Below, piece after piece: positions 7,348 to 15,567 of a stretch of 64,000 bases of DNA. The position numbers were made by a program, and so were the translations under genes. Position 1 is the stretch's first letter. Every line of letters starts with the position of its first letter. Under the pieces are notes generated by a model that worked only from the letters and a program-made list of their open reading frames with translations, made no database searches and had not been told where the DNA came from. The stretch comes from M3007 sp965249785 (GTDB lineage Bacteria; Bacteroidota; Bacteroidia; Chitinophagales; Saprospiraceae), in contig CBDFMU010000043.1 of assembly GCA_965249785.1 (NCBI GenBank), positions 62,001 through 126,000 on the forward strand, read 5' to 3'.

Positions 7348-10300
7348 TTAATCTACCATCACCTGAATCTTCAACATCACTTCATCTTCCATTTCTACTT
7401 GCTCTGCATCGTCAAAATGATCAGATAAACGCAGTTGATTCGCCAATACCTCGGCTTTGATATAGTCGCCAAATTGCTCCACTGCTGTCAGAACCGAAGG
7501 ATGTTTTTCCAGCGTGACGATGATGCGATCCGTAACGTTGAAGCCCTTTTCCTTGCGGATGCTTTGGATGCGATTCACGAGGTCGCGGGCGGTGCCTTCG
7601 GCTTGCAATTCGTCGGTCAAATGCACATCCAACGCGACCGTCAGCGCACCATCAGAAGCGGTTTTCCAGCCAGGCAGGTCTTCGGTAGTAATGATGAGAT
7701 CGTCGGATGTGATGGTGTAGCGATTGCCATTCACCAGAATATCGATGCCCGAGGTTTCCAGTGTATTGATGTCGTCGTTGCTGAATTTGGCAATCAGTTC
7801 GGCGGCGGCTTTCATGTCTTTGCCGAGTTTTGCGCCCAGTGTTTTGAAGTTGGCTTTGGCTCCTTTTTTCAGCAAACCACCTGCGTCGGTGATGAATTCT
7901 ATGTTTTTGACGTTGATTTCGCTCAAAATCAAATCTTGTACGCCCTCCACTTCCTTGATAAAGGCGGCATCTAATACGGGCAACATGATTTTTTGCAAAG
8001 GCAAACGGACGCGCAGTTTTTCCTTTTTGCGGATACTCAACGCTAATGAACAGATACGCTGTGCGTAGTCCATCCGTTTCTCTAAGTCTTTGTCTATCAA
8101 ACTAATATTGGTCGCCGTTAAGTCGGTTAGATGCACCGACTCGTGGCGAAGCGGGGTGTTGTGGTGTTTTGCTTTCTCGCGAATAGGTGCCGTCAAATTG
8201 CGGTACATCCAGTCGGAAAAGAATGGCGCAAGCGAGGACATGAGCTGGTTGGTGACCATCAAACATTCAAAAAGCGTTTGATAAGCTGACTGTTTGTCTT
8301 CGCCCATTTCTCCACGCCAGAAACGGCGACGGGCCAAGCGCACGTACCAGTTGCTAAGGTGTTCATCCACAAAGGTTTCGATGTGGCGAGCGGCTTTAGT
8401 CGGTTCATAGTCATCCATCGCTTCCCGGTAATCAGCCACAAGGCTATGCAATTTGGAGATGATCCAACGGTCGAGTTCGGGGCGGCGATCATAAGGCAAC
8501 ACATTGGTTTCATCCATTGCCCAGCCATCAAGATTAGCGTAGAGCGCGAAGAAATTATAGGTATTAAATAGTGTACCGAACAGCTTATTCCGCGTTTCGA
8601 GGATGCCTTCCGTGTCAAATTTCAGGTTGTCCCAAGGTTGTGCATTGGAGAGCAAATACCAACGCGTCGCATCAGCTCCGTAGGTATCAATCGTCTCGAA
8701 AGGATTGACCACATTGCCTTTGGACTTCGACATTTTGTTGCCGGATTTGTCCAGCACGAGCCCATTGGAAACGACGTTTTTGTAGGCCACCGAATCAAAA
8801 CACATCACCGCGATGGCGTGCAACGTATAAAACCAGCCTCGCGTTTGGTCTACCCCTTCGGCAATGAAATTCGCTGGAAAACTGACCTCAAAGGGTGATT
8901 TGAACGGACGATCGTCGCCATTGTGCAGTTTTTCGTAGTCCAATCCCCACTGCGCGTAGGGCATGGAGCCGGAGTCGAACCAGACGTCGATGAGGTCTAG
9001 TTCGCGGCGCATGGGTTTGCCGGAGGGAGAGATTAGGATTACTTCGTCGATGAAGGGGCGGTGGAGGTCGAAAGACCCCACCCCTAGCCCCTCCCCCGAA
9101 AGGGAGGGGGACATGATTCTGGTGTTTTCTTTTTGGTCGGCTGTACCTTGAGGATTATTATTACTCTCATTTTTCCCAAGGTTCTCACTATCACTAACAA
9201 GGATTGAGTGCAAATCCCCTTCCCTTTCGGGGGAGGGGTTAGGGGTGGGGTCTCTCTGTTCTCTCAACTCCTCCCCACGCTTTTTAAGGATAACCTGCAG
9301 ATCATTAATGACTTTGTATTTGCGATTTAATACATTCTCATTGCTAAAACGCACAACTTCAAACCCAACAGCATGAAGCAGTTCGGTACGCATTTCATCA
9401 TATTCCGGCTGAAAATCATGCATCGTACCATCCACTTCTACCACCAACCTATATTCCAGACTCACAAAATCAGCAATAAACTCTTCGATGGCATGCTGGC
9501 GGCGAAACTTGACACCATCCAATTTTTTGTCCCGAAGCATATCCCACATCGCGGCTTCTCCGAGCGTCTGATCTTTCCGCATACCTCGCGCAAAATCTTT
9601 TAGTACTTTCCAACGCTCTGGCGAAGTTGTCTTGAACCAATCTCCAAATTCATTTTCATGACTTACTGATTTGGAAGCATCATTAGAAGCAGTTAAACCC
9701 GCCCCTAGCCCCTCCCCCGAAAGGGAGGGGGACTTGATTCCGGTGTTTTCTTTTTGGTCGGCTATACCTTGGGGATTATTATACTCATTTTTCCCAAGGT
9801 TCTCAGTATCACTAACAAGGATTGAGCGCAAATCCCCCTCCCTTTCGGGGGAGGGGTTAGGGGTGGGGTCATACGGATTCCGCTCCATAAAACCCGCCTG
9901 CACCGCCTTGTCCACCTCCCGACTCAACTCTTCCAACGACCCCACACATTTCTCCTCCATCCCATCTTCGGTGCGCCAGATCGGCAGCGGTACCCCCCAA
10001 TAGCGCGAGCGACTGAGGTTCCAGTCCTGCAAATTTTCGAGCCATTTGCCGAAGCGGCCCTCGCCCGTGGAAGCCGGTTTCCAATTAATAGTTTTGTTCA
10101 ATTCCACCATCCTATCCTTGGCTTTGGAGGCGGCGACAAACCATGAATCCAGCGGATAATACAGGATGGGTTTGTCCGTACGCCAACAATGAGGGTACGG
10201 GTGAACGTATTTCTGCACGTTGAAGGCGTAGCCTTCCGTTTTCATTTTGACAGCAATATCTACGTCAACTGATTGATAATCAGGCTCATTCTTATAATCT

Positions 10301-11451
10301 TTGACGTAGCGACCCGCGAATTCGCCCACGTCATCGGTGAATTTCCCCTGCTTATCTACCAACGTCAACGAACCAATGCCATGTTGCCGCGCTACGCGCA
10401 TATCGTCTGCACCAAACGAAGGAGCGGTGTGTACCACGCCCGTGCCATCTTCGGTGGTCACAAAATCGCCAGTAATGACTTTGAACGCATCGCCATCCGT
10501 CGGTTGAACGTAGGGGAATAATTGCTCGTAACGAATGTCGGATAGTTGCTGACCCAGAAATGGGTCAGATTTTTCCAGTATTTCGGGCTGGTTTTTTCCG
10601 TTAAACCACTTGCTCACCAAGGCTTCTGCCAGTATCACGCTCACACTTTCTCTGGTGTAGAAATTCTGGGTTTTCACCTTCACGTAGGGGATGTTCGGGC
10701 CAACCGTCAGAGCCGTATTGGAAGGCAAGGTCCAAGGCGTGGTCGTCCAGGCAAGGATACGCAGGTCTTCCTTTTCATGGTCAAACAAAAACTCGGAACG
10801 TGTATCGCGCTGCACCTTAAACATCGCCACAATGGTCGTATCGGTCACGTCCTGATAGGTGCCAGGCATATTCAATTCGTGTGAACTAAGGCCCGTACCC
10901 GCCGCCGGACTATACGGCTGGATGGTGTAGCCTTTATACAGAAAACCCTTGTCGTACAAGCGTTTGAGCAAGTACCACACCGTCTCGATGTAACTATTTT
11001 CAAAAGTAATATATGGATGGTCGAGATCAACCCAATAACCCATTTTGCGGGTGATATCGTCCCAAATATCCTTGTAGCGCATCACTGTGCTGCGACAGGC
11101 CGCGTTATATTCTTCGACGGTGATTTTTTTACCAATATCTTCTTTCGTGATACCGAGTTCCTTCTCCACCGCGAGTTCGATGGGCAAGCCGTGGGTATCC
11201 CAGCCGCCTTTACGCTCCACCCGGTGGCCTTTCAGGGTTTGGTAACGGCTAAAAAGGTCTTTGATCGTCCGCGCCATCACGTGGTGAATGCCTGGCTGAC
11301 CGTTGGCCGAAGGTGGCCCTTCGTAAAACACGAAAGGCTTATTTGGATCGCGTTGTTCGACGGATTGCTCGAAAATGCGTTCGTCCTGCCAGAATTGGAG
11401 GATTTCAGCGTCGATAGCAGGAAGATTAAGGTGTTTGAATTCGCGGTACAT
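7348..11451 (-). CDS. ileS: Isoleucyl-tRNA synthetase with in-frame DUF559/palindrome insertion
   Basis: Charges tRNA-Ile with isoleucine. The 1367-residue product has the class I signature PGIHH (residues 53-57, HIGH-type), the CP1 editing domain, the WNLSRSRYWGVPLPIW segment, DLIDVWFDSGSMPYAQWG after the insert, KMSKS at 906-910 and an anticodon-binding C-terminus. Removing residues about 528-793 leaves ~1100 residues, the usual length for Bacteroidota IleS. The extra segment contains two translated palindromic repeats around a DUF559 nuclease-like domain and sits between conserved catalytic-domain blocks, so it probably forms a surface excursion. The frame is open throughout. The start is ATG at 11451, 18 nt after the DUF1016 gene; both are probably under the isoleucine leader at 12.5-12.7 kb. 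Confidence 0.95.
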   Translation of the reverse strand: MYREFKHLNLPAIDAEILQFWQDERIFEQSVEQRDPNKPFVFYEGPPSANGQPGIHHVMARTIKDLFSRYQTLKGHRVERKGGWDTHGLPIELAVEKELGITKEDIGKKITVEEYNAACRSTVMRYKDIWDDITRKMGYWVDLDHPYITFENSYIETVWYLLKRLYDKGFLYKGYTIQPYSPAAGTGLSSHELNMPGTYQDVTDTTIVAMFKVQRDTRSEFLFDHEKEDLRILAWTTTPWTLPSNTALTVGPNIPYVKVKTQNFYTRESVSVILAEALVSKWFNGKNQPEILEKSDPFLGQQLSDIRYEQLFPYVQPTDGDAFKVITGDFVTTEDGTGVVHTAPSFGADDMRVARQHGIGSLTLVDKQGKFTDDVGEFAGRYVKDYKNEPDYQSVDVDIAVKMKTEGYAFNVQKYVHPYPHCWRTDKPILYYPLDSWFVAASKAKDRMVELNKTINWKPASTGEGRFGKWLENLQDWNLSRSRYWGVPLPIWRTEDGMEEKCVGSLEELSREVDKAVQAGFMERNPYDPTPNPSPEREGDLRSILVSDTENLGKNEYNNPQGIADQKENTGIKSPSLSGEGLGAGLTASNDASKSVSHENEFGDWFKTTSPERWKVLKDFARGMRKDQTLGEAAMWDMLRDKKLDGVKFRRQHAIEEFIADFVSLEYRLVVEVDGTMHDFQPEYDEMRTELLHAVGFEVVRFSNENVLNRKYKVINDLQVILKKRGEELREQRDPTPNPSPEREGDLHSILVSDSENLGKNESNNNPQGTADQKENTRIMSPSLSGEGLGVGSFDLHRPFIDEVILISPSGKPMRRELDLIDVWFDSGSMPYAQWGLDYEKLHNGDDRPFKSPFEVSFPANFIAEGVDQTRGWFYTLHAIAVMCFDSVAYKNVVSNGLVLDKSGNKMSKSKGNVVNPFETIDTYGADATRWYLLSNAQPWDNLKFDTEGILETRNKLFGTLFNTYNFFALYANLDGWAMDETNVLPYDRRPELDRWIISKLHSLVADYREAMDDYEPTKAARHIETFVDEHLSNWYVRLARRRFWRGEMGEDKQSAYQTLFECLMVTNQLMSSLAPFFSDWMYRNLTAPIREKAKHHNTPLRHESVHLTDLTATNISLIDKDLEKRMDYAQRICSLALSIRKKEKLRVRLPLQKIMLPVLDAAFIKEVEGVQDLILSEINVKNIEFITDAGGLLKKGAKANFKTLGAKLGKDMKAAAELIAKFSNDDINTLETSGIDILVNGNRYTITSDDLIITTEDLPGWKTASDGALTVALDVHLTDELQAEGTARDLVNRIQSIRKEKGFNVTDRIIVTLEKHPSVLTAVEQFGDYIKAEVLANQLRLSDHFDDAEQVEMEDEVMLKIQVMVD
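9074..9252. repeat. Palindromic repeat copy A (codes IleS residues ~734-792)
   Basis: The arms 9074-9111 and 9215-9252 are 38 bp long and complementary at 36 positions; the spacer is 103 bp. The unit is fully translated in the ileS frame, from DPTPNPSPEREG to SPSLSGEGLG. Its spacer closely matches copy B but is 3 nt longer. Confidence 0.85.
9695..9870. repeat. Palindromic repeat copy B (codes IleS residues ~528-586)
   Basis: The arms 9695-9732 and 9833-9870 are similar inverted repeats whose outermost left bases have decayed. It is in direct orientation relative to copy A and in the same reading frame. The encoded peptides of the two copies are nearly identical and differ in length by one residue. 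Confidence 0.85.
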
Positions 11452-11469
11452 CCTTATAGGAGTTATAAA

Positions 11470-12492
11470 TTATTCCGAAAGTTCTTGTTCCAATTGTTCA
11501 GTCGTAGGAAAAGCCGACTGAATATCAGCGGGGAGTTTCTGAGTAATGATCCATTGACTCACCCCGATGGGCTTGTTTAAATCGCGCAGGGCATATTCTA
11601 CTTCAATCCGATTTTTTGATTTGCAAAGGATGACGCCAATACTTGGATTATCCGTCTCCGTGCGCAGCAAATCATCCACGGCGGACAGGTAAAAATTCAT
11701 TTTTCCAGCGTGTTCCGGTGCGAATTCCTCCATTTTGAGATCAATAGCGACAAAACACCGCAGGCGAATATGGTAGAAAAGCAGATCAAGCGCGTAGGAT
11801 TTTCCTCCGACTTGCAACGGATACTGACGTCCAATGAAAGCAAAACCTGCACCCAATTCGAGCAAAAAGCGCATAATATGATCGGTCAGTTGCTTCTCCA
11901 TATCCAACTCGTGCATGGCCGGAGTCATCGCCAGAAAATCAAAGATATAAGGGTCTTTCAGGGTTTGTTGCGCAAGATCGGACTGTGGTTGGGACAGTGT
12001 TTGAATAAAATTGGTGATGGCTTGCCCTTGTCGCTCGTGTAGACGGGATTCGATTTGGAGGGCAAGAATATTGCGCGACCAGTGATTTTGAATCGTAGCC
12101 AATAAATAGAAATGGGCCGTTTCAACAGATTCAGGCTTCTTGACAATCAATATGTTATGGCCCCAAGGAATTTGTCGAACAAGTTGTTCAACAATTGCAT
12201 CCGCATTTTGGTAAAACCTGAAAAAGCGGAGCATGAAGTATAAATTATCTTTGGAAAATCCCGATAAATCAGGGAATTCCATTTTGAGGTCAAGCGAAAG
12301 GTGTGCTATAACTCCTTCGCCCCAGTCAGCCTTTCCCAATTTTTCTTCAATCATTTGCCCCAGTTCCCAATACAATCCAATCAAGTGTCCATTAACCGAT
12401 AACGCCGCCTTGATTTGGGCAGAACGAATCCGGGACTTGAAGTTTTCAAGCCAGGGACGATATTCGGTTGGTATGACAGAGGCTTGCCTCAT
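11470..12492 (-). CDS. DUF1016 (YhcG-like) PD-(D/E)XK nuclease family protein
   Basis: A 340-residue cytoplasmic protein of the DUF1016/YhcG family. The N-terminal helical DUF1016_N part includes LIGLYWELGQMI and GFSKDNLYFMLRFFRFY. The C-terminal PD-(D/E)XK domain shows GFAFIGRQYPLQVGGKSYALDLLFYH and FVAIDLK, giving the D...DxK-like active site. The family is a predicted nuclease often found in variable genomic regions or near type I restriction genes; no restriction system is here. I chose ATG 12492 because the longer frame would be translated from the terminator hairpin. The gene lies between the isoleucine-rich leader/attenuator and ileS, 18 nt from ileS, so it probably shares that control. 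Confidence 0.88.
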   Translation of the reverse strand: MRQASVIPTEYRPWLENFKSRIRSAQIKAALSVNGHLIGLYWELGQMIEEKLGKADWGEGVIAHLSLDLKMEFPDLSGFSKDNLYFMLRFFRFYQNADAIVEQLVRQIPWGHNILIVKKPESVETAHFYLLATIQNHWSRNILALQIESRLHERQGQAITNFIQTLSQPQSDLAQQTLKDPYIFDFLAMTPAMHELDMEKQLTDHIMRFLLELGAGFAFIGRQYPLQVGGKSYALDLLFYHIRLRCFVAIDLKMEEFAPEHAGKMNFYLSAVDDLLRTETDNPSIGVILCKSKNRIEVEYALRDLNKPIGVSQWIITQKLPADIQSAFPTTEQLEQELSE

Positions 12493-12511
12493 AATTATTG
12501 CAGTTTCAATC

Positions 12512-12547
12512 AAAAACCCCGCCCGGTGTAGCACACCAGCCGGGGTT
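12512..12547 (-). terminator. Attenuator terminator upstream of DUF1016-ileS
   Basis: On the minus strand a GC-rich hairpin (outer stem 12515-12521 with 12541-12547, inner stem GGTGT/ACACC) is followed by a U-run (12512-12516). It lies only 20 nt before the DUF1016 start, so it would stop transcription into the operon. Its inner part (12522-12537) can instead pair with 12583-12597 at the end of the leader peptide gene, giving an antiterminator of about 12 bp. Confidence 0.65.
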
Positions 12548-12579
12548 TCTGTTTTTCCAAAAACAGCCACGCTCCGTGC

Positions 12580-12639
12580 TCAGGTGTGCAACCCGGGACG
12601 AATAATAATGCTGCTGGAAATTATTGATGAAAAAGTCAT
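12580..12639 (-). CDS. Isoleucine-rich leader peptide (19 aa)
   Basis: The short frame reads MTFSSIISSSIIIRPGLHT. Five of its 19 residues are Ile, in runs of two and three, and its last codons overlap the strand that can form an antiterminator. It starts about 22 nt after a TAnnTTTG promoter element and ends 32 nt before the terminator hairpin. This is the layout of an amino-acid attenuator. Ribosomes that reach the stop codon would cover the antiterminator strand and favour termination; ribosomes stalled at the Ile codons would leave it free and favour read-through into DUF1016-ileS. An overlapping upstream frame (12636-12686) seems unlikely to be transcribed in full. Confidence 0.6.
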   Translation of the reverse strand: MTFSSIISSSIIIRPGLHT

Positions 12640-12660
12640 GTCGTGGTGGAAATGCTGCTG

Positions 12661-12668
12661 CAAAGGTA
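12661..12668 (-). promoter_or_regulatory. Bacteroidota -7 element for the ileS operon leader
   Basis: The minus strand carries TACCTTTG, a perfect TAnnTTTG. The leader-peptide ATG is 22 nt downstream. A -33 TTG at the usual spacing is not evident, so the promoter is tentative. Confidence 0.45.
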
Positions 12669-12886
12669 AACAATTTTATTTTTCATTGTGCGCAGTGCAA
12701 AGTTGGCTTTTTGAGAACAACACCTAGCGAGTAATGATTAAGTGGCTGGTAGCCACACCATTGCAAGAAGTATAACCCATTAGCCAGCATTTTAGTTTCT
12801 AAAATAACTTTTGCTGCCTAGCATGGAGTAAATGGCAGTAAAGGCTCAATTATTGAACTGGATCGTGAAAATAAATTTGAAAAGCA
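12669..12886. other. Intergenic spacer upstream of the ileS leader
   Basis: Together with the leader region this is the only gap of nearly 400 bp here. Apart from the leader, hairpin and promoter element described separately I see no gene or repeat in it. Confidence 0.4.
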
Positions 12887-13504
12887 TTACTCACTGCCAG
12901 ATTCTTCCCGCCAGAAATCCTCTGCCGGGCGATGGGAAGCCAGCATTTTTGCGACGGGGGTCAGGAAATAATATTCCTGGTAAGTCTGCTGAAAACGGCC
13001 GTTGCTGCACGTGCCGCTGGCCCAAGTCAGGTCAAGCCAGTACCAGCGATCATCCAAATGCACGGCATTCCACGCGTGGCCCTCTCCATCGGTATGGCCG
13101 CCATACGCCTTGCCTTCCACCACACGGGCTTGTATTTCGGCCAGATCACACATAGTTTTGAATAGAAAAGCGTAGCCACCACACAGCGCGCGACGGGTTT
13201 TGAGAACTAATGCCAATCGCAATTGAATGTCGGTCATACGATCCGCATCATCCAAGAGTGGATCGCGGGCGTTCTGGAAATTACAGTCGTAGGCAATGTT
13301 GTCGGTGATCCAGGCAAAAATGGCCCGCACTTTTTCGCGGTCGGTGGAGTAGGGTGCGATCAGACTATCGGTGAGTTGCAGGAGGTCCATTTTGCCCAGG
13401 CGAATAGCGTGAGCGCGAGCATCTATTTGTCCGTCGGTGGCTTGGGCAAAGAGCGGCACTGCCCCAATTGCTAAAAAGAGTAAAAAACAAAGATGAATTT
13501 TCAT
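12887..13504 (-). CDS. Secreted transglutaminase-like (cysteine protease fold) protein
   Basis: A 205-residue protein with an N-terminal signal peptide (MKIHLCFLLFLAIGAVPLFA). It has a transglutaminase-like core: the Cys of RRALCGGYAFLF, the His of GEGHAWNAVHLDD and the Asp of WYWLDLTWAS form the catalytic triad. WITDNIAYDC is the usual preceding motif. Such proteins act as peptidases or amidases in the envelope rather than true cross-linkers; the substrate is unknown. I chose the Met at 13504 because it begins the signal peptide. No operon partner is obvious. Confidence 0.85.
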   Translation of the reverse strand: MKIHLCFLLFLAIGAVPLFAQATDGQIDARAHAIRLGKMDLLQLTDSLIAPYSTDREKVRAIFAWITDNIAYDCNFQNARDPLLDDADRMTDIQLRLALVLKTRRALCGGYAFLFKTMCDLAEIQARVVEGKAYGGHTDGEGHAWNAVHLDDRWYWLDLTWASGTCSNGRFQQTYQEYYFLTPVAKMLASHRPAEDFWREESGSE

Positions 13505-13614
13505 GCTGAGAAGGCAGCGATTAAGGGAATTGCCTTGATTTACAACCATTAACGCGGTCTGAAAACAGATGTTTTGAGCGTATTGTAAGGATTGTGTTTG
13601 AAAGTAAAATCCTT

Positions 13615-14445
13615 CTAAGCCCGCACTTTAACCGCGTCTTCCACCACCGTCTCATGCAGAATATCATACAGCAAATCATGGTATTCCGGGAAATCGGGCA
13701 GGTTATTGTGGCCCGCACCTTCGATAGGGAAAAGCGTGATTTTATCCGGGGCCAGATCGCGCAACATTTCGCTTTGATGAAACGGAATCAGCCGGTCGCG
13801 GGTACCATGCAAGATGAAGATCGGGCACTGGACTTTTTTGACAAATCGGTCAGTACGAATATGATAGCGCAGCAGCCAGCGCATCGGCAGCACAAAACCG
13901 TAGCGCATAATATGATATAAAAACGAATAATATGGAGAATCAAGAATCAAAAGCCGTGGACTGTTCCAGGAGGCGATACGCGCCGCCAGCCCACTTCCCA
14001 ACGACCGACCGTACAGCACAATTTGCTCTTCTTCATATTGGCCAGCCAGCCATTTGTACACTTGCTGCAAATCGGAGAAAAGAATTTCCTCCGTTCGCCG
14101 TCCCCGACTTTTGCCAAAGCCCCGAAAATCCAGGATCAGGAAATCGTAGCCTTTGCCCACAAAATCCTTGGCGAATTTGCCCCAACCCTTGATACTCCGG
14201 GAGTTACCTTTAATATAAAAAACAACGCCCTTGCTATTAGGGACCCGAAAGTGCAGGGCATTTACGCTGCCACCATCTTCCATCTCGAAATCCACTTCCG
14301 TGAACGGAAACGGATATTTGTACATAAACCACTTTGGCAAGCGTTCGGGGCGGAAAAAAAAGTAGTCCTGTCCAAAATAGAATACAGCACACAGCGCAAC
14401 ATAAGCCGCGCCTACCCAACAGAGAATATGTGCCCAGAGCGGCAT
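13615..14445 (-). CDS. Membrane-anchored alpha/beta hydrolase
   Basis: A 276-residue BEM46/YhhZ-like alpha/beta hydrolase. It has one N-terminal membrane helix (about 5-24), the DFRGFGKSRG strand-turn, the nucleophile elbow YGRSLGSG with the catalytic Ser around residue 150, LHGTRDRLIPF carrying the Asp and GAGHNNL carrying the His. It is probably an esterase or peptidase at the inner membrane; the substrate is not predictable. The ATG at 14445 is followed directly by the anchor. Confidence 0.85.
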   Translation of the reverse strand: MPLWAHILCWVGAAYVALCAVFYFGQDYFFFRPERLPKWFMYKYPFPFTEVDFEMEDGGSVNALHFRVPNSKGVVFYIKGNSRSIKGWGKFAKDFVGKGYDFLILDFRGFGKSRGRRTEEILFSDLQQVYKWLAGQYEEEQIVLYGRSLGSGLAARIASWNSPRLLILDSPYYSFLYHIMRYGFVLPMRWLLRYHIRTDRFVKKVQCPIFILHGTRDRLIPFHQSEMLRDLAPDKITLFPIEGAGHNNLPDFPEYHDLLYDILHETVVEDAVKVRA

Positions 14446-14535
14446 AAGATGGTTATTTTGGGCGAAATGTAGTAAGTAATGGCGGGTTCAGTCGCCGAAA
14501 AATGTATAAATCGGTGGCTAAACCCGCCGGCACCT

Positions 14536-15567
14536 CTAATCCACTTCCGCCCACGCCTTGGCCAGATCCGTGCGGCCAATCATGCTCTTCCAGTTACGCT
14601 TTGGATTCGCCTGGATTTTTTTCAGCAGTGCCAATTGCCGGGACGACAACAGCGCATCTGGCGACTGGCTTTCTCCGACCAGGCTATTCGCCCGGCAAGC
14701 TTGCAGGGAGGTCATCGGCACGAAGCGATAATCGGTTCTCGACAGGTAATATTTGGGTTCGTTGTCGGTACGAAAACCTTCATTCTTCTGACAGGCGGCC
14801 ACGCCTTTGGGCTGTGTCAGAGTGACGAGCTCGGATCGTTTTACCACCGCCGGATTGAAAGTAACCCGCACTACTTCGTGGCCATCCTGAAAGCCGGGTG
14901 CGGTTTCAATGACGCCAGGAATAGCACCAAAAGTGCCTTCTCCTACCCAAAAGCAGTACATCGAGAAGGTGGCTGTTTCCAGACCCGAAGCGCGGGCCTG
15001 CAACTCTTCTGCCAATATTTCCAGGTAGGTTGGCACGGCCTGCCCCGTCAATTCGAGGGCTCGTTGCAGGCCATTGACCAGCGACAGGGAAGTCGTAAAA
15101 TCGGGCATCCGCAACACAACATCCTTATAATCAGCTCGTACGATGCGCACCACGGGATTGTTCCAGGCGGGTTCGTCAAAGATTTTCAGGGCTTCCGCGT
15201 CTTGACCACCTTTGTTGTTATAAATGCAGACGGGGACAAAATACGTCTCGATAGCCTCCACGATAAGCGGATTGGAAAGGGTATTATTGCCAAAATGGGT
15301 ACAATTGGAGCAGCCCGGCACCTCCTGAAAAAGCACCAGTATAGGCTTGCCGGTTTTGGTCGCTTCGGCCTGGCCTGCCGACAGATCACGTAACCAATGA
15401 ACCCGTCCAAGCTCTTCGGGTTGTGGGTCGGGTGCGGAAAAAAGAGCCAGGTTGGCAGCGGCAGCCGGGGCAGCAGACGTTTTATGTAGGGAAGAAAAAG
15501 AAGCCGGCAGCAAGTAAAGGCCAGTGGCAAATAGTGTAACGAGGGAGAACAGTTTGAGCAGCATCAT
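14536..15567 (-). CDS. Thioredoxin-fold protein with MsrA-like C-terminal region
   Basis: A 343-residue exported protein with an N-terminal hydrophobic signal or anchor. A thioredoxin-like part around residues 80-180 holds the redox motif VPGCSNCT with two cysteines. A second part around 200-255 reads YCFWVGEGTFGAIPGVIE followed by a G-F and VRVTFNP, which parallels peptide methionine sulfoxide reductase A (CFWG..E..F..I.GV...GY..G, then V.V.YDP), including its active-site Cys. Related Bacteroidota and Planctomycetes proteins exist, some with Sec at the VPG-C position; I state that from general knowledge of the family. It is probably a periplasmic thiol oxidoreductase or repair protein. I chose the MMLLKLF start at 15567. 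Confidence 0.65.
   Translation of the reverse strand: MMLLKLFSLVTLFATGLYLLPASFSSLHKTSAAPAAAANLALFSAPDPQPEELGRVHWLRDLSAGQAEATKTGKPILVLFQEVPGCSNCTHFGNNTLSNPLIVEAIETYFVPVCIYNNKGGQDAEALKIFDEPAWNNPVVRIVRADYKDVVLRMPDFTTSLSLVNGLQRALELTGQAVPTYLEILAEELQARASGLETATFSMYCFWVGEGTFGAIPGVIETAPGFQDGHEVVRVTFNPAVVKRSELVTLTQPKGVAACQKNEGFRTDNEPKYYLSRTDYRFVPMTSLQACRANSLVGESQSPDALLSSRQLALLKKIQANPKRNWKSMIGRTDLAKAWAEVD

Larger units (their letters stand above)
9074..9870 (-). mobile_element. In-frame element in ileS: repeat - DUF559 domain - repeat
   Basis: The ~797-bp segment encodes IleS residues ~528-793. Two ~180-bp palindromic repeats in direct orientation bracket a 147-residue DUF559 domain (residues 587-733). 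DUF559 is a Vsr/PD-(D/E)XK-like endonuclease family. Its usual features are visible: ARGMRKDQT at 621-629, Glu632 in GEAAMW, KFRRQ at 648-652, Asp661 in FIADF, Glu672 and Asp674 in VEVDG, then VVRFSNENVL. The candidate metal ligands are thus intact. No intein splice-junction residues or homing LAGLIDADG motif are seen, so it is presumably translated and kept in the mature enzyme. I infer a mobile repeat/nuclease unit that landed in a tolerant loop. Confidence 0.75.

Noticed and set aside
9074..9870. The IleS insert as an intein
   Set aside because: No Cys/Ser at the junction start, no HN-Cys/Ser end and no splicing blocks; the insert consists of repeats and a DUF559 domain.
11017..11580. Long plus-strand frame opposite the ileS start
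   Set aside because: It is a shadow of ileS; the minus-strand protein is fully explained by IleS.
12636..12686. A second short frame upstream of the Ile leader as an extra leader peptide
   Set aside because: It starts upstream of the TAnnTTTG element, so it would lie at or before the transcription start.
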